Source: JBFHFS01 sp041583495 | GTDB taxonomy: Bacteria > Bacteroidota > Bacteroidia > Bacteroidales > Marinilabiliaceae | Direction: 5' to 3' | DNA length: 64,000 nt | NCBI GenBank assembly: GCA_041583495.1 | Contig: JBFHFS010000007.1 | Span: 1 to 64,000, forward strand | Shown here: positions 18,113 through 26,808 of the stretch, in pieces | How positions within the stretch are numbered: position 1 is the first letter of the stretch | Layout of the letters: each line of letters begins with the position of its first letter | Notes under the pieces: generated by a model | What the model was told of the DNA's origin: nothing | Databases searched by the model: none | What the model saw: the letters and a program-made list of their open reading frames with translations, nothing else | Program-made: the position numbers and the translations under genes

Positions 18113-19594
18113 ATGTCACTGATTTCAATCACTAATGCCCATATAAAGAACCGGAACAAAACATTGTTTAAGGATCTTACCTTACAAATTGAAAATGGAG
18201 AGTGCCTGGCTATTGTAGGGCCTGCCGGATCGGGAAAAACGGCATTGCTGAAAACCATAGCCGGAGAGTATTTTGTGGCTAAGGGCACCATAAAGCATCA
18301 GTTTTACGACGATTTCCGGGCATCCCATAACATCACCGACCCCCTGTTTTCGCATCGTCACATGATCAGTTTTGTGGATGTTAAGCACCACTTCACCAAT
18401 CTTAGTAACACCCATGATTTCTTTTATCAACAACGGTTTAACGCCAGTTACGCCGATGAAGCACAAACGGTAGAAGAGCATCTCAGCGACATCGCGAAAG
18501 ATTCACTGATGGAGGGCCCCTGGAATATAGACCGTATAATTGGCGAATTTGAGTTGCATCGGCTGCGGGACAAGCATCTGATAAAACTTTCCAATGGAGA
18601 AACCAGGCGATTGCGCATTGCTGCTGCTTTACTGAAAAATCCGTCCGTTTTATTGCTCGACAATCCCCTTACCGGACTGGACGTCGATAGACGAATCTAC
18701 TTCGAGGGTTTATTCAAAAAAATTGTTGAGAGCGGAATAATCCTGATCATGGTCACCTCTCCCCATCAGTTGCCCCAGGTGGTGACAAAGATAGTGGTGA
18801 TCGACCATAAAAGTGGCATAAAATCCTTTCCCCGATCCGCTTTTCACCCCGGGAAGGTCGATCTGAATTTCCAGGCACTACCGATCCCTTCGTCACAAGA
18901 GCTATCGTTATGGGCAAACCGAACACCGTCGAAGCCCTTTGAGATATTGGTGGAGATGAAGAACGTACAGGTAAGGTATGGCCACACCAAAGTATTGGAA
19001 GACATCAACTGGACCGTTAAACCCGGAGAACATTGGGCTTTGTCCGGGCCAAACGGCTCGGGAAAATCAACCTTGCTCAGCCTCATTTATGGCGACCATC
19101 CACAGGCCTATTCAAATGACATTGTGCTTTTTGATCGCCCCCGGGGAACGGGTGAAAGCATCTGGGACATAAAAAAGAACATCGGCTTTATGTCACCTGA
19201 GTTGTTTCAGTATTTTCCCGACCGTTACACGTGTCTCCAGGTGGTTGAATCAGGGTTTTACGATACTGTGGGGTTGTATCAGGAGGTAACTGAAGCCGAA
19301 CGCTTAACGGCCCTTAATTGGATGAAGGTGATGGGAACAGCAGGTTTACAAAATATGCCCTTTGGGGATGTCTCGTCCACCCTTCAGCGACTGTGCCTGC
19401 TCACACGGGCCCTGGTAAAGAGCCCTACGCTGCTGATTCTGGATGAACCCTGCCAGGAGTTCGATCGTTCTCAACAACGCTATTTCAGGGGGCTTATTGA
19501 TGCCATCGCCAAGCAAAACCATCTGTCGATGATCTATGTCACCCACCACCAGGAGGAACTGCCCGAGTGCATTAACAAGCACCTGGAGCTCTGA
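18113..19594 (+). CDS. Twin-domain ABC ATPase, ModF-like, without a permease
   Basis: A 493-residue protein of two fused nucleotide-binding domains and no membrane segment, the layout of ModF/PhrA-type proteins. Domain 1 has Walker A GPAGSGKT (near residue 37), an intact signature LSNGE and a Walker B ending LLLDNPLTGLD, with Asn where the catalytic Glu belongs. Domain 2 has Walker A GPNGSGKST, a weak signature VSSTLQ and Walker B LLILDEPCQEFD with Glu present. One composite site (domain 2 Walker motifs plus domain 1 signature) thus looks active, and the other degenerate. No permease or binding protein is adjacent. The E. coli ModF function is itself unclear, so the role here is open. Confidence 0.85.
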   Translation: MSLISITNAHIKNRNKTLFKDLTLQIENGECLAIVGPAGSGKTALLKTIAGEYFVAKGTIKHQFYDDFRASHNITDPLFSHRHMISFVDVKHHFTNLSNTHDFFYQQRFNASYADEAQTVEEHLSDIAKDSLMEGPWNIDRIIGEFELHRLRDKHLIKLSNGETRRLRIAAALLKNPSVLLLDNPLTGLDVDRRIYFEGLFKKIVESGIILIMVTSPHQLPQVVTKIVVIDHKSGIKSFPRSAFHPGKVDLNFQALPIPSSQELSLWANRTPSKPFEILVEMKNVQVRYGHTKVLEDINWTVKPGEHWALSGPNGSGKSTLLSLIYGDHPQAYSNDIVLFDRPRGTGESIWDIKKNIGFMSPELFQYFPDRYTCLQVVESGFYDTVGLYQEVTEAERLTALNWMKVMGTAGLQNMPFGDVSSTLQRLCLLTRALVKSPTLLILDEPCQEFDRSQQRYFRGLIDAIAKQNHLSMIYVTHHQEELPECINKHLEL

Positions 19595-19619
19595 TGGTAC
19601 CGGTTGGATTTAAGCCGGC

Positions 19620-20423
19620 TCAGTTACCCTTTAACTCAATCATGCTATCCTGCTTGATTTTAATAATCCCTCTTTTGGGTCGGTCCAGGTCGATGACGAT
19701 AAATACCACCAAAACGATCAGCAGGGTAAACATGACCGTAGGAATATAGGCTCGTTTTTGTCCCAACCCACTGGTATAACCCATTAGGGCCCCGCCAATA
19801 ATAAAGACCACAAACAACAGAAACAGAATAACTTCAGGCACGTGACGCTGCAAAATAGCATTGCGTTCCCCTCTGGAATCAATCACATCGTTGAGTGAGT
19901 TAATGAAATAGCCTGTGGTTACAGGGCGGGGATCCAGTTCGGCTGCCTGAATGGAATTGTTCCAGATCTCATTTTGTATGGCATCCGTTTTACGATTCAA
20001 CGTGGCCCGTTCATCCTGCATCGTTAGGTCCACCGAACTAATATCCAGGCGCAAGTCTACATATTGTTGCAGCAACGCATGGTTGATGGAATCGAAAGGA
20101 TGAGGAAGCAGTTTGGTTCTCAACAAGGCCGTTCCAATGGCATTGGCCTCCTTAATTACCGCATGGCTACGGCTGTCGAACCGTTGCAAAGCCATATTAA
20201 AAGTAAAGCCCAGCAAAAGAGCTAAAAGGCCCAAAATACCCGCCTGTATGGAGTTGGTTTGCGATTTTACTTCGTGATCGGTCTTTTGTTGATAATGCCG
20301 CCCTATCCTAAAACAGACCTCATAGGCGATTAGAATTAAGGAAAACAGGATAAATACAATTAAAACACTGTTTTGATTATACATAATTTCTTTGTTCATA
20401 AAGTTGAATTTTTTTATCAACAT
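19620..20423 (-). CDS. DUF4239 / bestrophin-like membrane protein
   Basis: A 267-residue membrane protein with helices at about residues 19-38, 62-80, 195-213 and 222-243, and a long soluble loop between the second and third. The second helix reads GLLALLLGFTFNMALQRFD and is followed by RSHAVIKEANAIGTALLR, the hallmark of the DUF4239/bestrophin-like family found in many bacteria. An ion-channel role is suggested only by that distant relation. Start: the first ATG (20423) has a GAGG seven bases upstream, but in-frame ATGs at 20399 and 20384 also precede the first helix. It converges with the ABC gene, 25 bases apart. Confidence 0.75.
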   Translation of the reverse strand: MLIKKFNFMNKEIMYNQNSVLIVFILFSLILIAYEVCFRIGRHYQQKTDHEVKSQTNSIQAGILGLLALLLGFTFNMALQRFDSRSHAVIKEANAIGTALLRTKLLPHPFDSINHALLQQYVDLRLDISSVDLTMQDERATLNRKTDAIQNEIWNNSIQAAELDPRPVTTGYFINSLNDVIDSRGERNAILQRHVPEVILFLLFVVFIIGGALMGYTSGLGQKRAYIPTVMFTLLIVLVVFIVIDLDRPKRGIIKIKQDSMIELKGN

Positions 20424-20733
20424 CTGCAGCCTCAGAGATCAAAAAACCGCCTGGACTAAACCTCCCGGACCGGAACAAGATTGGTCCTTGCCACAAAACA
20501 GAGGACCCCTCCCATAAACCTAACTATGAGTAAAATTACGATTTATCCGGAATCCCACAACAACAGAGCGGAGTTTTATCAACAAAAGATGAAATAGAAT
20601 TCAACCCCGCATAGAGGCAACGCAAGGGTAAAAACAGGCAGAAGGGAAGGGCACACAAAAATCCGGGCAGCCCCTATGGATTCCGAAGCGGCAGACACCA
20701 CCTTTCCACCCTATTGACGATCTGAAGAAACGA
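20424..20733. other. Intergenic region
   Basis: About 310 bases holding no supported gene, hairpin terminator or recognisable promoter. Confidence 0.5.
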
Positions 20734-21219
20734 TTAGGCCGGTTTTTTCTTTCGGGTGAACAGAGCGACAATTGCCGCCGTCACAATTCCCATGGCCGGT
20801 GTCCCGATAAGTACCTGGACAATATAACTCTTTAAATTAAAGTACGCTTCGGCCTCCACCTGACTCATTTTCCCCTCACTTACAGAATAGCTGATTACAT
20901 TCGCAAAATAATCTGGCGTAATAAGGGTGGAAGTAATAACCTGAACCAGGGGGGCCAGAATGGTCACCACAAGAGTGATCACCAATCCTGCAATAAACCC
21001 CTGAGTATAAGTCATAAATCCGTTAAAATACCGTTCCCGCTTATTTAAAAGCGCCAAAACATAGATGATAATAGCCGGGATGGCTATAAGATTGGTAAAG
21101 ATGGGATGCAGATGGATATACTGATCATGTAATCCGGCCAGTCTCTCCAAAACCATCCAAACCAACATCATCGCCACAAAAATGAGGGCCCATTTAATTT
21201 CGATCCGGTATTGCTTCAT
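20734..21219 (-). CDS. DUF4199 membrane protein
   Basis: A 161-residue protein with four membrane helices (about residues 8-25, 39-57, 71-95 and 133-152). The IEIKWALIF start, the RERYFNGFMTYTQGFIAGLV segment and the SSVSEGKMSQVEAEA-like amphipathic stretch before the last helix are typical of the DUF4199 family of Bacteroidota. No function is known. It has its own upstream gap of 180 bases and is not obviously in an operon. Confidence 0.8.
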   Translation of the reverse strand: MKQYRIEIKWALIFVAMMLVWMVLERLAGLHDQYIHLHPIFTNLIAIPAIIIYVLALLNKRERYFNGFMTYTQGFIAGLVITLVVTILAPLVQVITSTLITPDYFANVISYSVSEGKMSQVEAEAYFNLKSYIVQVLIGTPAMGIVTAAIVALFTRKKKPA

Positions 21220-21399
21220 AGTCAGTTAAATTAATTTATAATCAGGGCAAACCATTGACTGCCATTACCTCCAACAGGATTATCAACCAACGGGTTTCCC
21301 CGGGCACCCTAACCCGGCTAAAAATAAAGGGGCAGCAACTCCCGGGGCATCGGCTAAAAACCGGGCAACCCAAAAGCCATCTGCCTGTGGAAACTCTTT

Positions 21400-21996
21400 T
21401 TACTTCGCCCCCGGGGGAATATGATTCGGCACGAGATTGTCGATAGGCTGAATGGTGTTTAAATATTCAAACAGGGCCTGTAAGTCTTCCTCCTTCAAAA
21501 GGGCATACGACTCCCAGGGCATCGTGGGCAGCAACAGCCGGCTAACTTCGAGCCCTTTGTAACGACCCTCGGTCATGGCTCGCTTAAAGTTTTCATAAGT
21601 CCAGTTACCCAACCCGGTTTGATGAGGCGTGAGATTGCCTGCAAAGGTAACCCCCCAGGGCCCCACTGCGGCGGTAAGATCCCCATTTAACAAGATCCAT
21701 TTCCCGGGTTCTATTTCTCTCGGATTAATGGGGGGCAAAGGATCACCTGCCGGATAGCCCATCAACCATCTATCCCTGTCGGCCACAGGTCCAGCCAGAG
21801 TCATTACTTTGGGGCTGTGGCAATGATCACAACCAATAATGGTTACCAAATAGGCTCCTCTTGAAATCAGGTCCGATTTTGACAGAGGAGCCTGCGTGAT
21901 TTCTCCCTGATTGGATGGTGGAGCTTTCTTCTCCACACATTGAATCATCAGAAGAACTAAAAAAATGGACCAGGTGTAAATAAGGATTCGTTTCAT
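21400..21996 (-). CDS. Orphan monoheme cytochrome c lipoprotein
   Basis: A 198-residue protein (from the ATG at 21996; two codons longer if the first ATG is used). A lipoprotein signal ends in MIQC (Cys near residue 20), so it is membrane-anchored in the periplasm. A single heme motif CDHCH lies near residue 54 in GAYLVTIIGCDHCHSPK, and the probable axial Met is in LPTMPWESYALL, followed by LQALFEYLNTIQPI, the usual last helix of class I cytochromes. It resembles the single-heme cytochromes associated with alcohol or sorbosone dehydrogenases, but no dehydrogenase is nearby. CcsBA in this window can mature it. Confidence 0.85.
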   Translation of the reverse strand: MKRILIYTWSIFLVLLMIQCVEKKAPPSNQGEITQAPLSKSDLISRGAYLVTIIGCDHCHSPKVMTLAGPVADRDRWLMGYPAGDPLPPINPREIEPGKWILLNGDLTAAVGPWGVTFAGNLTPHQTGLGNWTYENFKRAMTEGRYKGLEVSRLLLPTMPWESYALLKEEDLQALFEYLNTIQPIDNLVPNHIPPGAK

Positions 21997-22002
21997 TATC
22001 AT

Positions 22003-22295
22003 TTATTTTAACAGATTCAACTTACCTCTTGCAGCGCCAGCACATATACTAAGGTTTAGGACACTATAATTTGCAATTTACACCAGACCATAACAAAAAC
22101 GCAAATATGATTTTTCCCTATCAATCAATCTGTTGATCTGACGGCCTGCATTTTTGGGTAATAAACACCTTTTTACAGCTCCTTCCTGGTAAACGAAGAG
22201 ATCTACCTTCTGCCCCGGAAGTCAACCTGGGCGGCTGAAACGGGTTCCTCGTCTGGTTAGAATGAATAAGGGTCACCCCCCGGCAACAAAACAAA
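22003..22295. other. Intergenic region upstream of the cytochrome gene
   Basis: About 290 bases with no supported gene; the promoter of the cytochrome c gene must lie here, but I could not identify a good TTTG/TAnnTTTG pair. Confidence 0.4.
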
Positions 22296-22353
22296 CTGCC
22301 GGTCCGGCATCTGCGTAAACCCTAAGGTCATAACCCAGATGCCGAACCGGCAG
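22296..22353 (-). terminator. Strong terminator of the polysaccharide operon
   Basis: Two 18-base arms pair with a single G-U exception (22296-22313 with 22336-22353) around a 22-base loop. On the minus strand the stem is followed by TTTGTTTTGTTG. It lies 50 bases after the last gene of the cluster, the nucleotide-sugar dehydrogenase. Confidence 0.75.
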
Positions 22354-22403
22354 CTAATTTAACGCACAGCAAGTGCACGAAAAAAACGAGAAAATGGATC
22401 TCC

Positions 22404-23693
22404 CTACAAACTCCAGTAAGTCATATCCTTTATCTTGCCCCGATACACCCCTTTCACATCTACAAAAAGAGGATCTTCCACGGTGATAGATTTAAAATAG
22501 GATTCATCTAAATCGAGGAATGATTGGTGATTTACCGCCACGATAACCGCATGGTATTTTCCTTCCACTTTGTCGATAAGCCCGTATCCATACTCTTTCA
22601 TCAATTCCTCCGATGAGGCATGTGGATCCATCACATCCACATTCACGCTAAACGATTTGAGTTCGTTGTACACATCGGCCACTTTTGAATTACGGATATC
22701 ACTGACATTCTCCTTGAAGGTAGCCCCCATAATCAATACCCGGGCACCATTGATTTTATGGCCCTTGGAAATTAGGGTTTTCACAACCTGCTTTGCTACG
22801 TGGGCCCCCATGGCATCGTTGATCACGCGCCCACTGGTAATGATTTTGGAATGATATCCCAGCTCATTGGCTTTATAGGTAAGATAATAGGGATCGACCC
22901 CAATGCAATGCCCCCCCACCAAACCGGGGAAAAAGCGGAGAAAATTCCACTTGGTTCCGGCGGCCTCCAACACCTCGTAGGTATTTATATTCAGCCTGTT
23001 AAAGATGTGAGACAGTTCATTCATCAAGGCGATATTTACATCCCGCTGGGTATTTTCAATAATCTTGGCTGCCTCAGCCACCTTAATGGAGCTTGCCAGG
23101 TGAATGCCCGCTTTTATGATGGACCCATAAACGGCGGCGATCACTTCAAGCGACTCGGCATCACTTCCGGATACAATTTTCAAAATTTTGGTGAGCGTGT
23201 GTTCCTTGTCGCCTGGATTGATTCGCTCGGGTGAATAACCCACCTTAAAATCCACATTAAACTTAAGGCCCGACTCCTCTTCCAGCAAAGGCACACAATC
23301 CTCTTCGGTACATCCCGGGTAAACCGTCGACTCGAATACCACATAATCGCCCTTCTTAAGCGCCTTCCCTACGGTTCGGGTTGCACTGAGTAAAGGGGTC
23401 AGATCGGGCAGGTTGTGCTTGTTGATGGGCGTGGGCACCGCCACTACATGAAAGGTAGCTTTTTTAAGATCTTCAGGATTGCTGGTAAATTCGATATCAC
23501 AACCTTCAAAATCGGACGACTCCAGCTCGTTACTGGGATCTATGGCCTTTTTCATTAGGGCAACCCGTTCAGGTTTGATATCAAAACCCACCACCTGCAT
23601 CTTTCGGGCAAACTCCAGGGCTATCGGAAGCCCCACATAGCCAAGGCCAACAACTGAGAGCTTGAGTTCTTTATTGACAAGTTTTTGAAACAT
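22404..23693 (-). CDS. Nucleotide-sugar 6-dehydrogenase (TviB/WbpA/WbpO family)
   Basis: A 429-residue enzyme that oxidises the C6 hydroxyl of a UDP-HexNAc to a uronate using two NAD+. The N-terminal Rossmann fold shows VVGLGYVGLPIALEFA, the middle has STVYPGCTEE, SPERINPGD and VAEAAKIIENTQRDVNIALMNE-type helices, and the catalytic Cys (about residue 263) is in GGHCIGVDPYYL. The C-terminal UDP-binding domain has MGATFKENVSDIRNSK. The sequence style is closest to TviB/WbpO (UDP-GalNAc or UDP-GlcNAc substrates). It ends the operon, four bases after the oxidoreductase gene, and together with WlbA-, WbpD- and WbpE-like partners suggests production of a diacetamido-uronate. Confidence 0.93.
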   Translation of the reverse strand: MFQKLVNKELKLSVVGLGYVGLPIALEFARKMQVVGFDIKPERVALMKKAIDPSNELESSDFEGCDIEFTSNPEDLKKATFHVVAVPTPINKHNLPDLTPLLSATRTVGKALKKGDYVVFESTVYPGCTEEDCVPLLEEESGLKFNVDFKVGYSPERINPGDKEHTLTKILKIVSGSDAESLEVIAAVYGSIIKAGIHLASSIKVAEAAKIIENTQRDVNIALMNELSHIFNRLNINTYEVLEAAGTKWNFLRFFPGLVGGHCIGVDPYYLTYKANELGYHSKIITSGRVINDAMGAHVAKQVVKTLISKGHKINGARVLIMGATFKENVSDIRNSKVADVYNELKSFSVNVDVMDPHASSEELMKEYGYGLIDKVEGKYHAVIVAVNHQSFLDLDESYFKSITVEDPLFVDVKGVYRGKIKDMTYWSL

Positions 23694-23697
23694 ACGC

Positions 23698-24729
23698 TTA
23701 TTTTTTGAGTGATTGATTTCTGGTTTGATAAATACGTTCTATGATTTCTACGACTTTTAACCCTTCCAACGCATTAGTGGTAACAAATGTTTTACCCTTA
23801 AGGGTCTGAATTACATTATCGATCATAAAATGGTGATTAGCGGCCGATCCTTTATAACTACCGTAATCGTTGGGCGGATTCGAAGGGGCAAGATCGGGCA
23901 TAACATAATCTTTGATATTACACTCCACCACCTCATTCATATACTGTCCGGCCACCTTGATAGTGCCTCTTTCTCCGATAATGGTCATGGTACTCTCAAG
24001 GTTTTTGTCCCAAACGGAAGTGGAAAAGTTGAGGTTACCCATACCACCATTCACTAAATCAAAGATGATGGCGCCACTGTCTTCAAAATCGGTGGAGTGC
24101 TGGTGGCAAAAATCATGAAACGAAGCCTTGATATTGGTGATGTCGCCAAAGAGCCAATAGAGGATATCCACAAAATGGGCAAATTGGGTAAAGAGGGTTC
24201 CCCCATCCAAATGAGCAGTTCCATGCCAGCCATTATTGAGATAGTATCGATCGTCGCGATTCCAGAAACAGTTGAGCTGCACAAAAAAGATGCGCCCCAG
24301 CACTTTACTCTCAACCACTTCTTTCAGCCATACGGAAGGCGGAGAATAACGGTTTTGCATCACCGTAAATACCTGACGGGAAACCTGAAGGGCTTTAAAG
24401 ATAATCTGCTCCGATTCGGCCTTGGAAAGGGCCATGGGCTTTTCCACCACTACATGCAACCCCTTTTCCAGGCCTTCCACAGCCTGTTGGGCATGCAACC
24501 CATTGGGCGTACAAATATTCACCACATCACACCCGGGCAGGGACTCCAGCATCTGTGAGTAGCTCTGAAAATAGGGCACATTTCCATGAGGCCAGCCAAT
24601 TTGTTCGGGTGTTTTCACGTCACACACCCCCACCAACTCGGCTTCAGGGTTGTTCTTAATCATTTCGGCATGCCGTTTCCCAATATGACCCATGCCTACA
24701 ATGGCGAATTTCACTTTTCCGGTAATCAT
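23698..24729 (-). CDS. wlbA: Gfo/Idh/MocA oxidoreductase, WlbA/WbpB-like
   Basis: A 343-residue NAD-dependent oxidoreductase. The Rossmann strand FAIVGMGHIGKRHAEM begins right after the ATG at 24729; the catalytic EKPMALSK motif follows near residue 95, and the C-terminal sheet includes NGWHGTAHLDGGTLFTQFAHF, in which the histidine of the substrate site is visible. WlbA/WbpB enzymes oxidise UDP-GlcNAcA at C3 to the 3-keto sugar. The frame continues upstream to 24858, but those 43 codons match nothing. Neighbours (6-dehydrogenase four bases downstream, aminotransferase and acetyltransferase upstream) match the UDP-GlcNAc3NAcA pathway, which supports this specificity; the gene symbol is by homology and context. 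Confidence 0.87.
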   Translation of the reverse strand: MITGKVKFAIVGMGHIGKRHAEMIKNNPEAELVGVCDVKTPEQIGWPHGNVPYFQSYSQMLESLPGCDVVNICTPNGLHAQQAVEGLEKGLHVVVEKPMALSKAESEQIIFKALQVSRQVFTVMQNRYSPPSVWLKEVVESKVLGRIFFVQLNCFWNRDDRYYLNNGWHGTAHLDGGTLFTQFAHFVDILYWLFGDITNIKASFHDFCHQHSTDFEDSGAIIFDLVNGGMGNLNFSTSVWDKNLESTMTIIGERGTIKVAGQYMNEVVECNIKDYVMPDLAPSNPPNDYGSYKGSAANHHFMIDNVIQTLKGKTFVTTNALEGLKVVEIIERIYQTRNQSLKK

Positions 24730-24991
24730 ATCAGGGAAGAAATATATTTCATTATCAAAATCATTTTTTGGAAAGCTGATTATCGCCTTAGTTTGTTCTT
24801 TTAGCCTTTCAGAAACCCGACCCTCAACGCCAGGTCCTTTTATGGAAACCCTATTCAAAAATATTCATCGCTTTTTCCCGATGGTTCGCGATAAGATGGC
24901 TTCATCAAGGGGACACCAGACATTCCATTCATGGTGAATACGTTGTACAAAACACAGGGTTACATCCGAACCTTCACCAGGCAGGGAGGCC

Positions 24992-25579
24992 TCAACCCTT
25001 AATCTTCCTTACCAGGCGGCCCTCCAGGAGGTATTGCTGCCCACTTTCGGGACAAACCGCCAGGTTATCGGCTCCAAATTCGAGCGGGTGTCCATATTCG
25101 CTCATCCACCCTGTCTGCCGCGCAGGATTTCCAACCACCAGCGCATAATCATCCACATCGGAAGTCACAACGGCACCTGCCCCCACAAAAGCGTAGGCCC
25201 CAATGGTGCGGCCGCATAGAATAGTTGCATTGGCCCCAATGGTGGCACCACGTTTCACCAGAGTTACCTTGTATTGCCCCCGGCGAGCGATGGCACTGCG
25301 CGGATTCAGCACATTGGTAAAGACGCACGAAGGCCCCAAAAACACATCGTCTTCGCACACCACCCCGGTGTATACCGATACATTATTCTGAACCTTTACA
25401 TTATTCCCTAAAACCACGCCCGGTGAGATCACCACATTCTGGCCCAGATTACAATCGGCACCAATTTTACATCCCGTCATGATGTGTGAGAAATGCCAGA
25501 TGCGTGTGCCTGGCCCAATCTCACACCGGTCATCGACGACTGCCGTATGATGAATCTGGGGTGCTGTAATATTTTTCAT
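24992..25579 (-). CDS. wlbB: Left-handed beta-helix N-acetyltransferase, WbpD/WlbB-like
   Basis: A 195-residue hexapeptide-repeat acetyltransferase: hexad repeats run from about residue 15 to 135 (IGPGTRIWHFSHIMTGCKIG, CNLGQNVVISPGVVLG, VQNNVSVYTGV) with a typical loop VFTNVLNPRSAIARRGQY carrying the conserved residues of WbpD-type enzymes, then the C-terminal GNPARQTGWMSEYG. It would acetylate the 3-amino group of UDP-GlcNAc3NA using acetyl-CoA. The start overlaps the aminotransferase stop by four bases (ATGA), implying translational coupling. A 262-base gap without a gene separates it from the downstream oxidoreductase. Confidence 0.9.
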   Translation of the reverse strand: MKNITAPQIHHTAVVDDRCEIGPGTRIWHFSHIMTGCKIGADCNLGQNVVISPGVVLGNNVKVQNNVSVYTGVVCEDDVFLGPSCVFTNVLNPRSAIARRGQYKVTLVKRGATIGANATILCGRTIGAYAFVGAGAVVTSDVDDYALVVGNPARQTGWMSEYGHPLEFGADNLAVCPESGQQYLLEGRLVRKIKG

Positions 25580-26709
25580 GACAAAAAGGCCTTTATAGTG
25601 TCAATAATATGGGTCAATTGTTCGGGGTTTAACTCTGTATGCATAGGCAACGAAAGGACCTCATGCACCAACAGTTCGCTCACCGGCAACGAGAAATCCC
25701 TCCTAAAATGGTTGGCAAAGGCCGGTTGCCTATGCAGGGGCAACGGATAATATATCATAGAGGGGACCCCCTCGGCTGCAAGATAGTTGCGCATGGCATC
25801 ACGGCGATTGCCGGTAACCCGAATGGTATATTGATTGTAAACGTGTGAGGAATGCTTGCTGTTCCCGGGCAACTTCAGGAAAGGCAAACCGGACAAAGCC
25901 TGCGTATAAACCTGTGCGGCCTCCTGGCGACGCTTGTTAAAATCGTCGAGATGAGGTAACTTAGCCCTTAACACTGCGGCCTGAAGAGTATCCAGTCTGG
26001 AATTAACCCCCACCCGCTCGCTGTAATACTTCTTACTGGCGCCGTGGGTAGCAATCATCCTGATTCTCGCGGCAAGATCCTCATCATTGGTCAGGCAGGC
26101 TCCTCCATCGCCAAAACAACCCAGGTTCTTGGAGGGAAAAAAGGAGGTACAACCAACATCACCGATGGTTCCCAGTTTACGGGAGCTATTGCCCATCCGG
26201 TATTCGGCCCCAATACATTGCGCCGCATCCTCAACAACAAAAAGGTTATACTCACGGGCGGTCAGCATCAGTTCCTGCATGTCGGCACCCTGCCCGAAAA
26301 GATGCACAGGAATAATAACCCGGGTTCGGGAGGTAATGGCTGCCCGTACCTGATCGGGATTAATCAGGTAGGTTTGTGGATCCACGTCGACCAGGACCGG
26401 TTTTAACCCCAGAAGGGCAACAACCTCCAGGACCGAAATAAATGAGAAGGAAGATGTAATCACCTCATCACCAGGCTTAAGGTCGAGTGCCATGAGGGCC
26501 ATCTGCAGCGCATCGGTCCCATTACCGCTGGGAATCACGTGATTCACACCCAGATAATTCTCCAGTTCCCCGGCAAAAGATTTCACCTCCGGCCCATTTA
26601 TAAACCGGCCATGCAACAACACTCCGGCCATGCCCTGGTCTACCTCATCTTTAAGTCGGTTGTACTGCCCCTTAAGGTCGACCATCTGTATGGGGGATTC
26701 ATTGCTCAT
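25576..26709 (-). CDS. wlbC: DegT/DnrJ/EryC1/StrS aminotransferase, WbpE/WlbC-like
   Basis: A 377-residue PLP-dependent sugar aminotransferase. Motifs seen: IPSGNGTDALQMALMAL (cofactor phosphate binding), VPVHLFGQ-like IIPVHLFGQGADM, DAAQCIGAEY (PLP ring Asp), and TSFFPSKNLGCFGDGG with the Schiff-base lysine near residue 190. The C-terminal HVYNQYTIRV and PLPLHRQPAF are also typical. It would transaminate UDP-3-keto-GlcNAcA with glutamate. It starts the sugar-synthesis group and is 99 bases after the Wzi-like gene. Confidence 0.92.
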   Translation of the reverse strand: MSNESPIQMVDLKGQYNRLKDEVDQGMAGVLLHGRFINGPEVKSFAGELENYLGVNHVIPSGNGTDALQMALMALDLKPGDEVITSSFSFISVLEVVALLGLKPVLVDVDPQTYLINPDQVRAAITSRTRVIIPVHLFGQGADMQELMLTAREYNLFVVEDAAQCIGAEYRMGNSSRKLGTIGDVGCTSFFPSKNLGCFGDGGACLTNDEDLAARIRMIATHGASKKYYSERVGVNSRLDTLQAAVLRAKLPHLDDFNKRRQEAAQVYTQALSGLPFLKLPGNSKHSSHVYNQYTIRVTGNRRDAMRNYLAAEGVPSMIYYPLPLHRQPAFANHFRRDFSLPVSELLVHEVLSLPMHTELNPEQLTHIIDTIKAFLS

Positions 26710-26808
26710 AATTTACTTATCCAGGCATTTATACTGTGGTGCACTTCAAAATTAAGTAAAATATTTCTTTTTCTCATTGGCTGAAGCCAACGGCAGCCCC
26801 CTCGGTGC

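Noticed and set aside
24730..24858. N-terminal extension of the WlbA-like oxidoreductase
   Set aside because: The Rossmann motif begins right after the ATG at 24729; the upstream codons match nothing.
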